Below, piece after piece: positions 1-15,325 of a DNA stretch of 64,000 bases (its first letter is position 1; every line of letters starts with the position of its first letter). A program made the translations under genes and the position numbers. Below the pieces are notes generated by a model. That model worked only from the letters and a program-made list of their open reading frames with translations. It was not told the DNA's origin and made no database searches. Origin of the DNA: Cacajao melanocephalus (Eukaryota; Chordata; Mammalia; Primates; Pitheciidae); NCBI GenBank assembly GCA_963573385.1, contig CAUYLG010044592.1:1-64000 (forward strand), in the 5' to 3' direction.

Positions 1-1617
1 GAAAAGGGGCTGTACCACAAGCGAGAACGGTCAGTTATAACCTGAGCAGACAGAACATTCCCTAGTGCCAAATACAGCCCGGAGGGGAAGAAAAGCAGTG
101 ACACAGCCACTGATGGGGAGCTGCAGTCCCCACACCGGGGCCTGAACTCGGCCCTGCCACTCTCAGGGTGTCTGACGTCGATGGCATCCAGACCCCTGAG
201 CTGTCAGCTAAAAACAAAGCCAGTGGAACCACTGCCAGGCAGCAGGCAGCCTCAGAGACATGACCCCTGTGACCTCTCCACCTCTTTCTTCCCATCAGGT
301 ACCCCAGGAACTGAAATCGGGTCAGGTTCCTGGGACAGGCCCACCCTACATAGAAATTAGTAACTCAGAACCCAAACTTCCCCAGCAAGCACCTAGGAGG
401 GCACAGCTGTGGTCAACTGGGCAAACAATGAGCTGCTGAAAACAGGGCTGGCCGCCTTTTGTGGAAAAAGAACTGAAACCTTTGATCTGCTGCATTCAGA
501 TGTGACTTACAGGAATGCACCCCGCAGATCCTGCACTCACCGGAGCTCCCAGCCCTGCCCTTGACCCCGTGACCTCTGCCCTCACCCCGTCACCACTCCA
601 CCTCTTTCTTCCCATCAGGTACCCCGGGAACTGAATTCGGGTCAGGTTCCTGGGACAGACCCACCCTCCACAGAAATCAGTAACTCAGAACCCAAACCTC
701 CCCAACCCAGAGGCGAGCCTTCCTGAAATGGAAGCGGAGAAGCACCGTGGCCACAAGCGGCAGCCTCTGGCCAAGAGTCTGACCACCAAGTGAGGAAGCG
801 GGGCCCAACATCAGCACGTCCTCAACACACACGGGCATGGGCACAGGCACCTGGGCGGGCACAGCTATGGTCAACTCCACAAACCCTGAGCTCTTGAAAA
901 CAAGAGGCTGCCTCTTGTGGAAAAACAACGGAAACATTGGTTCTGCTGCATTCAGGAGGACTAGACATGGAGCGGGGCAGCATCCAGAAACTGGAGCCGC
1001 AGTGGGGGCCTGTCCCAAATGTCACAGCCCCTCTCCTGAAGCTTGTCTTTGCCTCCTCTGAGCACAGGCCCTGAAGAACTTGCTGCTGACAATGACACCC
1101 ATGGTTAACATCGGCAATTCTTCTGCCGCCTCCCCCATGAGCCAGGCAGCCCAGTAGCAAGCACCTTACTGTGTGGTCCCATTGCTGCTCCTTACACACC
1201 CAGACCTGAGGGGGAAACGACGATGCCCTCTTACAGGGACACGAGGTCACCTGGCTCAGGGATCAGACCCAGGTTAGACATGAGAGCCATGCTCTCAGCC
1301 CGGGAACGGCACTGCCTCTCAGTGTGTAGACTAGAGGCCTGAGCCTGGGGCCCAAATCCCCAGATGCAGCTCCTGGCTCTGCCATTTCTGGCTGTGGCGT
1401 CTTGAACACATCATGTGAGTGAACGCAGAGTGGGAGGCAGGAGGGGCGGGGCCCAAGTCCTCCCCACGGGGTCAGTGCTGGAATGCGTGAAAGCAGATAA
1501 GGGATCCGAGAAGGCCAGGCTCGACGGACATCGGTTGGCTACAAGTATGATTTTGGAGAAATACTGTTATTCACTGGGAAAAGTGAGCCTGGCTGGGAGA
1601 AGCATGAGACACAGTAC
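1..1617 (-). other. NSMCE1 intron 5 (partial) with a local duplication and MIR-like remnants
   Basis: No exon is visible. Two diverged copies of a roughly 230-base unit occupy about 275-505 and 595-960; the second holds some 150 extra bases at about 707-855. MIR-like sequence is suggested at about 1145-1310 (minus) and 1330-1420 (plus). The rest is unremarkable unique intron. Confidence 0.6.
275..960. repeat. Local tandem duplication within the intron
   Basis: The run from cacctctttcttcccatcag to acccaaacYtccccaRc occurs at 280-385 and 599-706. The continuation gcacagctRtggtcaact to tctgctgcattcag occurs at 400-497 and 858-955. Order and orientation are the same, so the second copy appears to have gained about 140-150 bases between the two blocks, or the first to have lost them. 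Confidence 0.85.
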
Positions 1618-1764
1618 CTCAACCAGCCACTTGTTTTGGACAAACTTCTGCAGCACCTGCTCCGCTTCCTTCTTCTTCATCTTCTTGCCTTTAAGCTGAT
1701 CAACCAGGTTCAAAATGTTTGTGGAAGATGCAAAGCCACTTTCTGAGTCAATGATCAGTTCCAG
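1618..1764 (-). CDS. NSMCE1: NSMCE1 exon 5: residues 113-161, second winged-helix domain
   Basis: This 147-base phase-0 exon has 49 codons, from LELIID to QNKWLVE. The acceptor is tttcttccag before CTGGAA and the donor is GAG followed by gtactg, a weaker match to the donor consensus than the gtgagt used by the other visible exons. The LVDQLKGKK and EAEQVLQKFV helices are characteristic of the NSE1 second winged-helix domain. Differences from recalled human are Ser for Thr, Lys for Arg and Val for Ile, all conservative. The next exon, which should begin with KEGEFTL and lead to the zinc-binding RING-like domain, is not found between 1 and 1617 and must lie outside the window, so the gene is partial here. 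The RING is the part linked to E3 ubiquitin-ligase activity in this family. Confidence 0.97.
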
Positions 1765-2365
1765 CTGGAAGAAAGAGCAGGTACCATGCTCATCTATTAA
1801 ACTGGCCAAAACAGCTTTTAAATGGTAACACCAAGTCTGGCAGGGACACAGTAAAACCACTCACATCACAGGCAGAACTGTGCACTGGCACGGCCTTCCA
1901 GGAAAATGATTTAATTAATATGCATCAACAGCCAGGACTGGGTTCTGTTCTTTTGACTCACATTTGAGAGGTCACTCCCATAACATCATTCCCCAATAAA
2001 TCATCTTAATGTCCCCGAATCAAAAAGGGTCACCTTGCCTCATGGCTGGCCTCAGGGGCAGTGAGAGAGAAACACAGCAGGCGGGAACCGCTGGGGAAGA
2101 CAGGTTCCTACACACATAGGTGTGTGCTCAGCTCAGCACCTGCTCCTTAACCTTGTCAGCTAGTAGTCCCTCCCGGAGGCAATCTAAAAGGAATGATTCC
2201 AGCACGTGGTTCTCAGAGATTTGCATTTGACAGATTGCGAGTAGGGCTGAAATGTCTAAATGATTTTTCGCCTCTGCAGTTATCATCATTGCATCTAGGC
2301 CTGAGAACCACTCTTAGCCAGGTGTTTCACCTGAGGGCTGAGCAAACAGCGCTGAAGCCTGGTAA

Positions 2366-2535
2366 AGCAGTGCCTCTCAAATGTGCATGTGCAAACGATT
2401 CACTGGGCACCTGGCAAAAACGCGGATTCAGACTCGGCAGTCTAGAATGGGGACTGGGACCTGGCCTTTCTAACAAGCGCCCAGACGATGCTGCTGCTGC
2501 TGCTGCCTTTCCTAGATGGCACTTGGAGCAGCCAA
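2366..2535 (+). mobile_element. MER5A-like hAT-Charlie MITE
   Basis: The order cctctcaaatgtg, then gattcactgggcacctggca, then acctggcctttctaacaagcg resembles the non-autonomous MER5A family. A short (CTG)n run at 2489-2505 follows. The element is old and diverged, so the subfamily is not certain. Confidence 0.6.
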
Positions 2536-2833
2536 GCAAGAGCTCCTGTCACTACCCATGAGGCCCTGCTCTTGCCCATCCAGCTGGGGCTCACACCTGG
2601 CCCAGCACTTCCTTCCCAGGCAGCCACGGTGGCCCCCTCGGCTATTACCTGGCAGCTGTGAATTCCAGATAGGTATACAGTGACATCTCCCTGCAAAGCC
2701 CTTTCTCAGACAGCAACGGTGGCCCATGTGCCCCCAGTGATACTTGAAGACTGCAGTTGCCACTTCTAATGATGGAGACGGAACTTTCCCGTAAGAAGCC
2801 CAGCCGATGGGCCATGGAGATTACTGTACTCAC

Positions 2834-2911
2834 CGCCTTTCTAAACAAATCCAGCTCATTCTCTGCAAAATCCGTAGCCATTTTGGAAACTGAAGTTGTA
2901 GCAAGATTCAC
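2834..2911 (-). CDS. NSMCE1: NSMCE1 exon 4: residues 87-112
   Basis: This is a 78-base, in-phase exon of 26 codons from VNLATT to LDLFRKA. The acceptor is atttcttag before GTGAAT and the donor is AAGGCG followed by gtgagta. It begins the second winged-helix domain of NSE1 in the known family architecture. One conservative difference from recalled human NSE1 is visible: Val in place of Ile in the TSxSK segment. Because both flanking splice phases are 0, skipping this exon would remove 26 residues without a frameshift, so an exon-4-skipped isoform could be translated. That last point is inference from the phases only. Confidence 0.96.
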
Positions 2912-3927
2912 CTAAGAAATAAGTCAGCGTGACAGTCAGGCTATGCCCTTCATGTGTTGGTTAACACGCCGCAGGCTCGCTCACTCTCTCCCTCCCTCTC
3001 TCCTGCCCCCTCCTCGGTCTCTGGCCAGTCACTGAGCTCCTGTATCCAGGCGCTGCGGGCCGCAGGGATGGATCTGTAACCAGGCGTATATTACAGACTT
3101 TATTATTTAGCTCAGTCCACGTGCTGGACTCTCAGAAGTTTTAGAACTTCAAAGGGTATACAGTATTTTCCAAACTCAGATTCAATTTGGGAGATTTGTC
3201 TGCATGCTAATGGAACTTCAAATGCAAAAGGCACTGAGAAGTCCAGTAGCAAAGAAATATGCTCTGCCATCTCTGACCAGCATTCCCACAGTTCATCGAC
3301 TGTGTAATGTTTTTTCCAGGAAATTAAGTTTGGGAATCCCTGGACTAAAGTGCTCCTTTCGGAGTATAGCCTGGCTGGGAGGAGCCAGATGTCCTCTACC
3401 AGTCTGAGGTGTCTCCTAGCCAGGGATGGGGCATGCCAGCTTCCATGTATTTCACTCCTGTATTTCACCCTGGTCCCCACCTGCGAGAATAAATCTGAAA
3501 ACCACTGAAGGCCCCAAGTGGGTGGCAATCCCGGACGCTCCTACACTTTCTTTAAAACCATTTTCTCCCTTGATTCCTAATATTCCATACATTTGGAGTG
3601 ACTTCTTTGCAGAGAACTGTCCAAAAGCAAAATCAAACCAAAGCAAACACAGGCTGCCATGTCGGGCAGAGGCTCCGTGTGGGCAGTGACGCGAGCACCG
3701 AGGTCCCAGATTCAAGTTCTGGTCACTCCGACCCTGATAACCGAAAGATACCACAGGCCTCGGAGGCCTGTGTGCACAGGAAGGCAGGCTGGTCGGGGAC
3801 CTGGCCTGGTCTGTTTCTTTGTCCACCTCACTTCACTCAGCCCTATCTAGGTAGGAGCACTTTACAAATGAGGACATGTGTTGCAGTTCCTCACAAATGC
3901 CACTAGAGGGCTCTGCTGGGCACTCAC
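2912..3927 (-). other. NSMCE1 intron 3
   Basis: The intron is bounded by good GT/AG sites. It holds a pyrimidine-rich CT tract near 2980-3010 and otherwise no repeat or exon that I can identify. Confidence 0.7.
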
Positions 3928-4049
3928 CAGCGCATAAATGGGTCTCCCGTCATCTTCCGTGACTCCTCTCTTTATCTCAATATACAAGGACTCCAAGACA
4001 CTGTTAATGTTGTTGATGAAGTCCTCCAACTTATCTACGGTAGCATTGC
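3928..4049 (-). CDS. NSMCE1: NSMCE1 exon 3: residues 46-86
   Basis: The acceptor is tatttccag before GCAATG, and the donor is GCGCTG followed by gtgagt. The leading GC completes the split Arg codon begun in the previous exon (C+GC). Forty further codons follow, beginning NATVDKLEDFINNINSVLES and ending PIYAL, and the exon ends in phase 0. The stretch matches mammalian NSE1 without any difference I can recall. It is the last part of the first winged-helix domain and the linker after it, by family knowledge of the NSE1-NSE3 structure. The 21.3-kb intron upstream is by far the largest in the visible gene. No frameshift or stop is present. Confidence 0.97.
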
Positions 4050-4639
4050 CTGGAAATACACAGACCATAAAAAAGGCGGTGGGGGATGGCCTACTTGAAT
4101 CGTTCCATCCCATCTCAACACAGGGGACGTCAACGCCAGACATGGGCGGAGGCTGCAGCCTCTTGGGTGAATGCCAGTGCCGCGTGGCTTCTTTCTTCCT
4201 GGAGGACTCAGAAGACAAACAGACAACAGATGGAGGGTGTTGTGAGGCAGGAGGGCCAGGGAGATGCTATCTGCGACCACGGAGGCTGCTGCGGGCTTCC
4301 TGTCTGTGCTCGCTGCCTCCTGGTGAGAGTCCAATCAGCACCTTCAGCGTATCACTGGACAACGTGCTCAGAGCCTGCACTGAGCTCCCGCCACACGTGC
4401 ATCCCATCCCATCTCAGCCCTCTACCTCATCCCCAGTGCTCCACGAGAGGCCTCTGTCCCTGCACGTCCCCACATGTCTTAGGTGGAGCTTTATTCCTTT
4501 CTCTATTCGACGTCCACTTATGCTCAATTACATGCCCGGCCTGTGCTGGGTCCTGGGCTGGACAGTAAGAATAACCAGCAGAGTGAGACAGGCAGCTTGC
4601 AGCAAGCCCTCAGCATGGAGAGGCCCTGTCCCCGGTACC

Positions 4640-4770
4640 TTTCGTCGTCATGCATCCACCCTCCAGCAGCCTCTGGGCACAGGGGAAGAGGCTGAGATGC
4701 AGAGAGGTGCACTGACTGGCCCAGAGTCACACCACAAGTCCCGAGCTTTGACCTCTCTGTCGCCCACCTC
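4640..4770 (-). mobile_element. Probable MIR SINE remnant
   Basis: Gaggctgagatgcagagaggtg followed by an accession-like gactggcccagagtcacacc is the antisense MIR core pattern (gaggaaactgaggc ... aaggtcacacagc). It is strongly diverged. Confidence 0.45.
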
Positions 4771-5051
4771 CCCTGGCCCTGCCAGCAGGACGCTCACAGC
4801 CCAGGGGCCGCCATCCAGGTCCATCAGACTGAGGAGGGGGCACCCACAGTATGGCAGAGGGCTCAGCTGAATGGACACCAATCAGCCAGGGAAGGAAGGG
4901 AGGCAGGGAGGCTGTGGTGGGTGGGGAGTCAGACCACACAGGGCCTGAGGCCGGGGACAGCAGGGCCTTTCTTCTGCGGCACCAGGAAGCCTCTGAGCAC
5001 AGAACAGTGGAAGGGCATGGACGGTTTTGTGTCCCTTTTATGCTGTGAAAC

Positions 5052-5320
5052 TTTTTTTTTTTTTTTTTTTTTTTTTGAGACAGTGACTGGCTCTTGCCCA
5101 GGCTGGAGTGCAGTGGCATAATCTCGGCTCACTACAACCTCCAACTCCAGGGTTCAAGCCTCAGCCTCCTGAGGAGTTAAGATTATAGGCGCCCGCCACC
5201 ATGCCCGACGGGGTTTTACCATGTTGGCCAGGCTGATCTTGAACTCCTGAGCTCAAGTGATCCGCCCTCCTCAGCCTCCCAAGTTGCTGGGATTACAGGT
5301 ATGAGCCACCGCGCCCAGCT
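5052..5320 (-). mobile_element. Alu (antisense)
   Basis: The poly-T head leads into gagacagtgactggctcttg and runs through both monomers to gccaccgcgcccagc. The flanking duplication tgctgYRAAActttt is seen at 5041 and 5323. The segment between the arms is shortened. Confidence 0.95.
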
Positions 5321-5329
5321 TGTGCTGCA

Positions 5330-7864
<2,535 letters not shown>

Positions 7865-8649
7865 CCCGACACATTCCTTTCTCAGTTGACCAGAACTGGG
7901 GTCTCTTGCTTGCTCCCAAGATCCTTAAGATGCCCAGTAAGCATCGCGGTCGCACCACATCCGTGCTTCCCAGCATCAGGTCTTCAGGACAACTACTATC
8001 CCGCTCTGCCCCTGCTCTCTCCCCAGATCCTGCAGCCCTGATGGAGAAGCTACAGTTTGCCAATCTGCAGGGATACACTGGGCTAAAGGCATGTGTGAGG
8101 ATCCTTTTGACCACAATAGTCTACGAGCCCATGGTCATGACAAAGGGTGTGGAATGAAGTCTGGATCGTGGGATTCTGAGACAACCGCTTCCAGTCTTAG
8201 AAATGCCACTTTGAGGATGTAGGAGTTAATTAACACCACCACTCCTTTCTTCAGAATCCAGAACCAACTGAAGAAAAAGACGCGTCCTTCACTAAATATC
8301 GAAACATTAGGTTTTTTGCAGGTTGAGCTGGATCTGAGGCTGGTTCTCTGCACACCACCAACCTGCAGTCAGTGAAATGGGAGGCCCAGCTATGAGGACA
8401 GAGGAACGAGGCCCGGCCCTAGCACAGATGTCTCTTCTAGAGGGAAAAAGATACCCGAGCCAGGACAACTAGCACTATGTTTGAATCAAGAAAGCTGAAC
8501 CTTCAAACCTCTAAACACGGTGCCACCTGTGTTTTCTCTACTTGGAAGAGGCAGGGTGTGTCTGGAATTCTCAAGGGCTGCCGTAAAGTAGCTTGTGTTA
8601 GGCGAATATCAAGGGGCCTGCAAATGTGTGGCTGTAATTCACCTTATTA

Positions 8650-8815
8650 TGTGCCAGCGCTATGTGTTCACATGGTATTTCATCATGACAATAACAGTAA
8701 CTCCATAAGGTACATCGTTAATATCGTCTGTGTATGCAGGAGGCTTGGAGAGGTTAACAACTTGCTCATAGTTTTCATAACTTGGAAATGGACCCCAGGC
8801 TTGCCCGACCCCAGA
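8650..8815 (-). mobile_element. MIR SINE
   Basis: Ttattatgtgccagcgctatg, later ggaggcttggagaggttaac and tggaccccaggcttgcc, follow the antisense MIR order. Confidence 0.75.
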
Positions 8816-9412
8816 TCCTGAGCTCCCACGCACTAAGCCACACTGTTCTGCAGAGGAAGCCTGAGGATATCTCCTATACAGGCCCCACCGTCATCTCATC
8901 TACACCCTCCTGTACCTGCCCTGTGCTTCAGAGTCGCCGAGAGAAACTGGGCCAACAGGGAAGGATGGAAGGCATTTGGGCAGCACCTGAGTAAGACATC
9001 GGAGGTGGTGCCCAAGGAGGAGCTGCACTCAGGGAGACGCATCTGCCCTCCCCACCCTGCCCCACTCAGCCCAGCTCCGCCCAGCCCCACCCCTCCCAGC
9101 CCAGCATCTATCATCCCCTGAGCCTAGCCCTGAGCACTGGGCCAGGTCCAGGGTAGGTGGACAGCACAGAACAGCAAAAGCAGCTGAAGAAAGGCAAAGA
9201 TCCTGGAGCGGACAGAGCCACTCTTCCTTTAGCAGGAAATGCCTGTCAGTGGTGGCAACTGAAAATGGGCTTCCAGGCAATTGACAAGCACTGAACAAAA
9301 CAGGACACTTCTCCCCTAAGGAGGAGGGGCTGGCTCAAGTCATCTTGAGAGATTATTTTTTTGGACTAATTCTGAATACATTTTCTCCTTTTCTTTTACA
9401 ATTAAATTTTCA

Positions 9413-9700
9413 GGCTGGGTGTAGCTTACATCTGTAATCCCAATGCTTTGGAAGGCCAAGACAGGAGGATCACCTGAGGTCAGGAGTTCAAGACCAACAG
9501 ATCAAGACCTCATCTCTACAAAAACCTTTAAAACTTAGCCAGGCATGGTGGCATGTGCCTGTAATTCCAGCTACTTGGGAGGCTGCAGCAGGAGGAGAGC
9601 TTGAGCCCAGGAGTCGAGACTGCAGTGAGCTATGATCGCATCACTGCATTCCAGCCCGGGCGACAGAGCCAGACCATCTCTCGAAACATTAAACAAATCA
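9413..9700 (+). mobile_element. Alu (sense), diverged
   Basis: Starts ggctgggtgtagcttacatc and continues through aggaggatcacctgaggtca to a short degenerate A-rich tail. The substitution load suggests an older (J-type) copy. Confidence 0.92.
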
Positions 9701-9704
9701 TTAA

Positions 9705-11884
9705 ATTAAAGTGGAATATAACTTTACCAAGGACCCTCTTCTTGCTCTATCAGGCTCCCCACTTCCCAGATGCTACTGGAACTGACGATTCACTGTTTAC
9801 TATTGGGAAGTCTACCGCCCTGACCTCTGACCAACAAATAGTTTTGTTCTAAACTAGGCATTAAAAATATAAAATGTTATTTTTAGGCAGAGGAAATAAC
9901 AGCAAAAAAATAAGACTCCAAGGGCCCAATCCCCTGTGGGCCGACTGGCCTTGTGACACAGCCCTCCCGATAGCACTGCGCTGAGGACAGGGAAGGGCAG
10001 GCCCTGGATGAGACGGGGGGCGGTGGGTGCTGGGGCAGAGCAGACCCTGGGCTGGGAGGAAGGAAGGGCTGGCGGGCTGGCGGGCAGGACGAGGCTGGGA
10101 AGGTATGCGAGGAGCCATGGGATTTCACCTCTCAGCCTGGAGCTCTCATCTTTCCTGCAACTGCCTAGGGAAAAAGATTATCTGGACCTTCAGGCACACA
10201 GATGCAAAGATGAGAACGGCTACGGACCCTTCCAAGCATGGCCAGTGACCAGTGCTGGCAAGAGCAGGGCGGAAGGAGAGTGGCTGGTCTGGGGTAAACC
10301 ACCTGGAGACAAACCATCCTTCTCCATCGGTGCACCAGCTCATTCACTACAGGCTGCGGCACCGCTCCTCACCTCTCAGCACACCCTCAGCGACCACCGC
10401 AGAGCGGAGCCAGAAAGGATCACTGCTTCTCTTTCTCAGAGATCAGAGAGGTGAAGGACACACCAAGACGGGACAGGAAGTGACAAAGTCCAGACCAGAA
10501 ACCAGATGTCTGGCCATTAGTTGGATGTAATCACGAAAGGACTTGGGTATTCGTCAAAAAAAAAAAAATTCTTCCATATATATGCAATGATGTTGAGAAT
10601 ACTTCAAAATAACGTGGAGTACGCAGACACAAATACAAATAAAACAAGATCAGCCCTGCATGCATCATCTGAACCGGGCGATGCCACACAGGGCTTCACT
10701 GTACCAGTCTCTCACTTTCTGTTTGACTTTTTCCATAATAAAATATTTTAAAATACCTCAGCGCTCAACAATCCTATAACTTGGCTCCTTGACCCTCAGG
10801 AATTTGAATTTAAAAAGAGAAAAATGAGTGTCGCATGACAAGCTGGATTAGCTCAGGGCTCTGATGGCACAGGAGGAATACGATTTTAATAATAGGTGAT
10901 TTTAAAACCTATTGTTCTGAGATCTGTACACAGAATTCTTTTCTTCTTCTTAAACTTGAGAAGCACATTACAATCAGAAGTGTATTATAATTAGAAAGTC
11001 TGTTCTTCAGCCTCAGTCAAATGACAGAGCATAAAACGTATTTTATGGTGCTGGGCACAGTTCCTGCATCTCAGCTGCATTTACGGTACTAAAACTTATG
11101 ACACCACTGCAAGAGTGATGATGGGGACATCCACTCACTGTCCCTATCTATGCAGTAAAACCATCTATGGGACCTTCCCCTGGCCAGAGGTCTATCAGTC
11201 AGGACTCCCACTGGCAATAAAGCCCACTGGTTTATCACGGTAAAGCTCTAGATCATAATGGAAATCGCCATGAGAAACGTAAACTACTATATATTTGCTC
11301 CAGATGCTGTTCATACATGTTTCATCTTAATCACACCCACTGAAAACAGGTGGTCCATCTATCCTTGAGATGACTGGCAGCTCTGATACCTTCTGTGGTG
11401 CCTGGCCCCTACCCCCACCCATGCAGGAGCCCTCACAGAGCTGATATGGGGGCTCTGCAGGGGATGGGAGAGGAGGCTTTCTGGCCACCCCAGCCTGAAA
11501 CCAGAGAAGCTCTTCCTGATCCCTGCTGGGTAAGCTTCCTCCTGCCCATATTGCACTGAGCGAAGTGAAAACGGGCAAATCCGATGCCTACAGAGGCAGG
11601 CAGGAAGCATAGCTGCAGACAGCTGTGGGCACAGTGGCGAGCTGGCGACAGGTATTCTACCAAAGAAGGTGACGCTGCTCTGCTCCAGCCGAGTGCCCGA
11701 GCTTTGGGTGTTGACATGAAATCTCCTGGTAGTGGTTCTTTGTTTAACCTGGTAATTCTTACAAATCAAAAACACTGTGGTGCAAACGAACCATGCCTGT
11801 AAGTTAGATAGCACTGACATTTCTCCCAGTTCCGATGTGGGCGGGAAAACCACTGTCAGAAGACACGGTGACTAACAGGCCACT

Positions 11885-11885
<1 letters not shown>
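9705..11885 (-). other. NSMCE1 intron 2: no exon; old L1-like 3' end near 10.55-10.76 kb
   Basis: The tract tctctcactttctgtttgac followed by ttttccataataaaatattt resembles the 3' end of old L1M elements on the plus strand. The rest is unique intron, with low-complexity GC-rich sequence near 10.0-10.1 kb. Confidence 0.45.
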
Positions 11886-12515
<630 letters not shown>

Positions 12516-13014
12516 CTTCCCTAATTTTTATCCCTGTTTCTAAGGGACAACAAACCAGAGAAGGCCGCACACGTACCTCTAACCAATCACACAGGACGCC
12601 CTGCTTCTGGTTAGCTGTCTCCAGCTTGCCCCGGCCAGCAGCCTCCACTCGGGGCACACCTGAAGCCTCCCCACTCCTCTGCCTACCTGGAGTCTCTGCC
12701 AAACCCAAGTGGAGGCTGCCTCCCTTGCTGGAGCAAGCTCTGAATGAGCAGCCACTGTCTGCTCTTCATTTATGTTCACACTGTCTCCATGAAGTACTCA
12801 ATTTGGTGGCCATTCTGGGGTTAAGCAGGCATGAAGAGGTGGCTGGCATGAAGGTGCCCGACCGGAGTCGTTGCTGACAGGCGTGCCCCGGCAACCTTCC
12901 CTTTCACCACTCACGACAGCCCGAAGCAGACAGCAGCCTCCAACATTCTCCCGGCGTCCCCTCTAGCCTTCTCCTTCTGCCTGTCCTTCACATGCAGCTG
13001 AGTGGAGCCAGGTC

Positions 13015-13450
13015 CCAGCACCCAGCCTGGAAGCTGCCTGGAGCTCCACCCCCAACCTATATTCCCACCACCTTCTGTCCCCTACTCTGTCCTCCGCCAC
13101 CCCATACCAAGCTCCTTCCCATCTCAGCCCCTTCACTCTTGCTGCCTTCCCCTTGGAAAGCATCACCCACAGATCTCTGCAGGCTGCCCCTCATCACCCG
13201 GGCATTGCCACATATGGCAGCTCCGCAGAAAGGACTGAGCAGAGGCCCTGGCCGAAGCCACACCCCAGGCCCACTCTACTGAGGGACTCAATGCTTCTTC
13301 CTTCCAGCACTTAGCGCCCCACATTACCGCACTGTCTGCCTCTGAGTTGCTGTCTTTCTCTTTCTAAGCAGAAGGTCAGCTCCCTGAAGGCTGGGACCTG
13401 CTCATCCTGTTCACCACAGTACCCCAACATTCAGCTGACTGCCTAGATGT
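13015..13450 (+). mobile_element. L2-like LINE 3' region
   Basis: Aaggtcagctccctgaaggc followed by tgggacctgctcatcctgtt is the L2 3' pattern (ctccttgagggcagggacc). The upstream pyrimidine-rich part is compatible but less specific. Confidence 0.55.
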
Positions 13451-13697
13451 ATCTGTCAACCAACAGAGGAAAATGTGCTGTACCAGCGGTGATCATACTT
13501 TCTGGATTTTCTAGGAAAACCCCAACAACAGAATTCAGTCCTATGGTCTACACAATAATTCCCATCACGCTATCACACCAGCACCATGGGTCTTCTGATA
13601 GTCACCCCCCACTGCCCACCCCCAGCAACTGGGGTTAGATGACAAGTTAAGGGGCAGAAAAGGAAGGAAGAGGCAGTGGTGAGCAAGAAGTGAACGT

Positions 13698-13905
13698 GTG
13701 CCCCAAGTACTCTGTGCCAGGCACTGAACATATATTCTCTTGCTTAATCCTCACAACTCTTCCATGAGATGAATGTGATGTCCCTTATTACACAGAAAGC
13801 TGAGACTCAGAAAAGTAAAAGAACTTTCCCAAGACCCTGAAAGAAACAGGACTTGAACTCATGCCCTTGAAAAATGGCTTCCAGCCAGCAGAGTCTGTGC
13901 TACTC
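13698..13905 (-). mobile_element. MIR SINE
   Basis: Tctgtgccaggcactgaaca, then cacagaaagctgagactcag, then aggacttgaactcatgccct follow the antisense MIR order with good spacing. Confidence 0.85.
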
Positions 13906-14199
13906 ACACTGACCTCATTCCCAGTTCTCCCAGGCACCAGCACATAACCTCTGGGATCCAGTTCAAAATGCATTCCCAAATGATGTTCACGCTTAGGGGA
14001 GCGTGGTGCACAGAAATCCTGGCTCAGCAACTGCATGCTGGCCTGAAAGGGCTGCGGTGGAGCCTTCCCGCCTAGAATCCCATGCTGCAGGCATGAGGAA
14101 CAGGCAGGACTTGAACACATCTAGGCCAGTAAGAGCCAGAGAAAGAAAAACAACATCAGCTTCCTTGTGGTTACAGAGCTTCTTGAACCCAAAGATTCC

Positions 14200-15030
14200 G
14201 GTCTAAGCACTAAATAACTGCTGGCTGTCAATTCCGTATGTTGAGAAATTCATCAAGTCACATGTTAGATGTTACTTTTCACGCTAATTTCTTGCCACTT
14301 TTCAGTTATGATCCCAGACTTTATCTGCCTTGATTAACCGAAAGGCAGACCGCTGTGACAGCGGTAAGCTGATTAACTGCTCATCATGGCCAAAGGGGAG
14401 AACTGTACAATAAAATGACTAAGAACAGAAGGAAAGCCAGCTTTTAATTATGATCGAGTCTTTCTTGGGAAGAGAAGGTGCTTACAAATAGGATTACAGA
14501 CAGGATGGAATGCTAAACCAAAATGTCAACTTTGCTATGATTCACCATAAACACATGTAGCCTGACGATGTACAGGAGGCCTGCGTTAGATGACGAAGCA
14601 GATACAGGCGTGTAAATCAGAATGCTGGGAAGAAACCTGGGATGAAGGCAGATAAGAGGGTTGACAAAAATGGAACATCTTTATCAAAACCCAATGTGCC
14701 TATGATACTCAATTCACTCATCTAGTTTTGACACATGTATTTCAGCTACCTGGTTTTTGCCCAAACATCAAATTATTTACTCTGCTCACTAAAATAATTC
14801 TAAATCTAAATTTTTTAATCTAAAACTGTAGACATTTTTACATAACTTGTTCTTAATAGATACTTCAAAATGTCACTAAAAACATAAAACATAATAATAT
14901 AGCATAATTAATTCTAGAATGTTAGTGCTGGAGAGTGTTGAACTGTACCTCATAGCAATCTGGCAACTATAAAATAAGAATAAATTTAGGGAAGTATTTT
15001 AAAACTAACAGGTAAAAATGGGATGAAGAA
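14200..15030. other. Repeat-poor intronic stretch with a 17-base palindrome
   Basis: No transposon is recognisable. ACCGCTGT-G-ACAGCGGT at 14349-14365 is a perfect 8-base inverted repeat around one base. It is flanked by GATTAAC at 14332-14338 and 14370-14376. A conserved regulatory element is possible but not shown by this sequence alone. Confidence 0.4.
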
Positions 15031-15034
15031 TGGG

Positions 15035-15325
15035 ATTATTTTTTGAAACAGGGTCTTGCTCTGTGGCCCAGCTGGAGTACACTGGCATGATCTTGGCACA
15101 CTGCAACTTCTGCCTCCTGGGCTCAAGCGATCCTCCCACCTTAGCCTCTGAGTAGCTGTGACTACAAGCTCATGCCACCAGGCCTGACTAATTTTTTTTA
15201 TGTTATATAGATACAGTATTTTGCCATGTTGCCCAAGTTGGTCTCAAACTCCTGAGCTTGAGTGATCTGCCTGCCTTGGCCTCCTAAACTGCTGGGATTA
15301 CAGGCATGAGCCACTGGACCAGGCC
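15035..15325 (-). mobile_element. Alu (antisense), diverged
   Basis: Runs from ttttttgaaacagggtcttg to gagccactggaccaggcc with many substitutions. Confidence 0.93.

Noticed and set aside
3938..4870. Longest open frame in the window, 310 codons on the plus strand
   Set aside because: It runs antisense across NSMCE1 exon 3 and into its intron, ends in a MIR-like region, and has no recognisable domains. It is a chance frame in GC-rich sequence.
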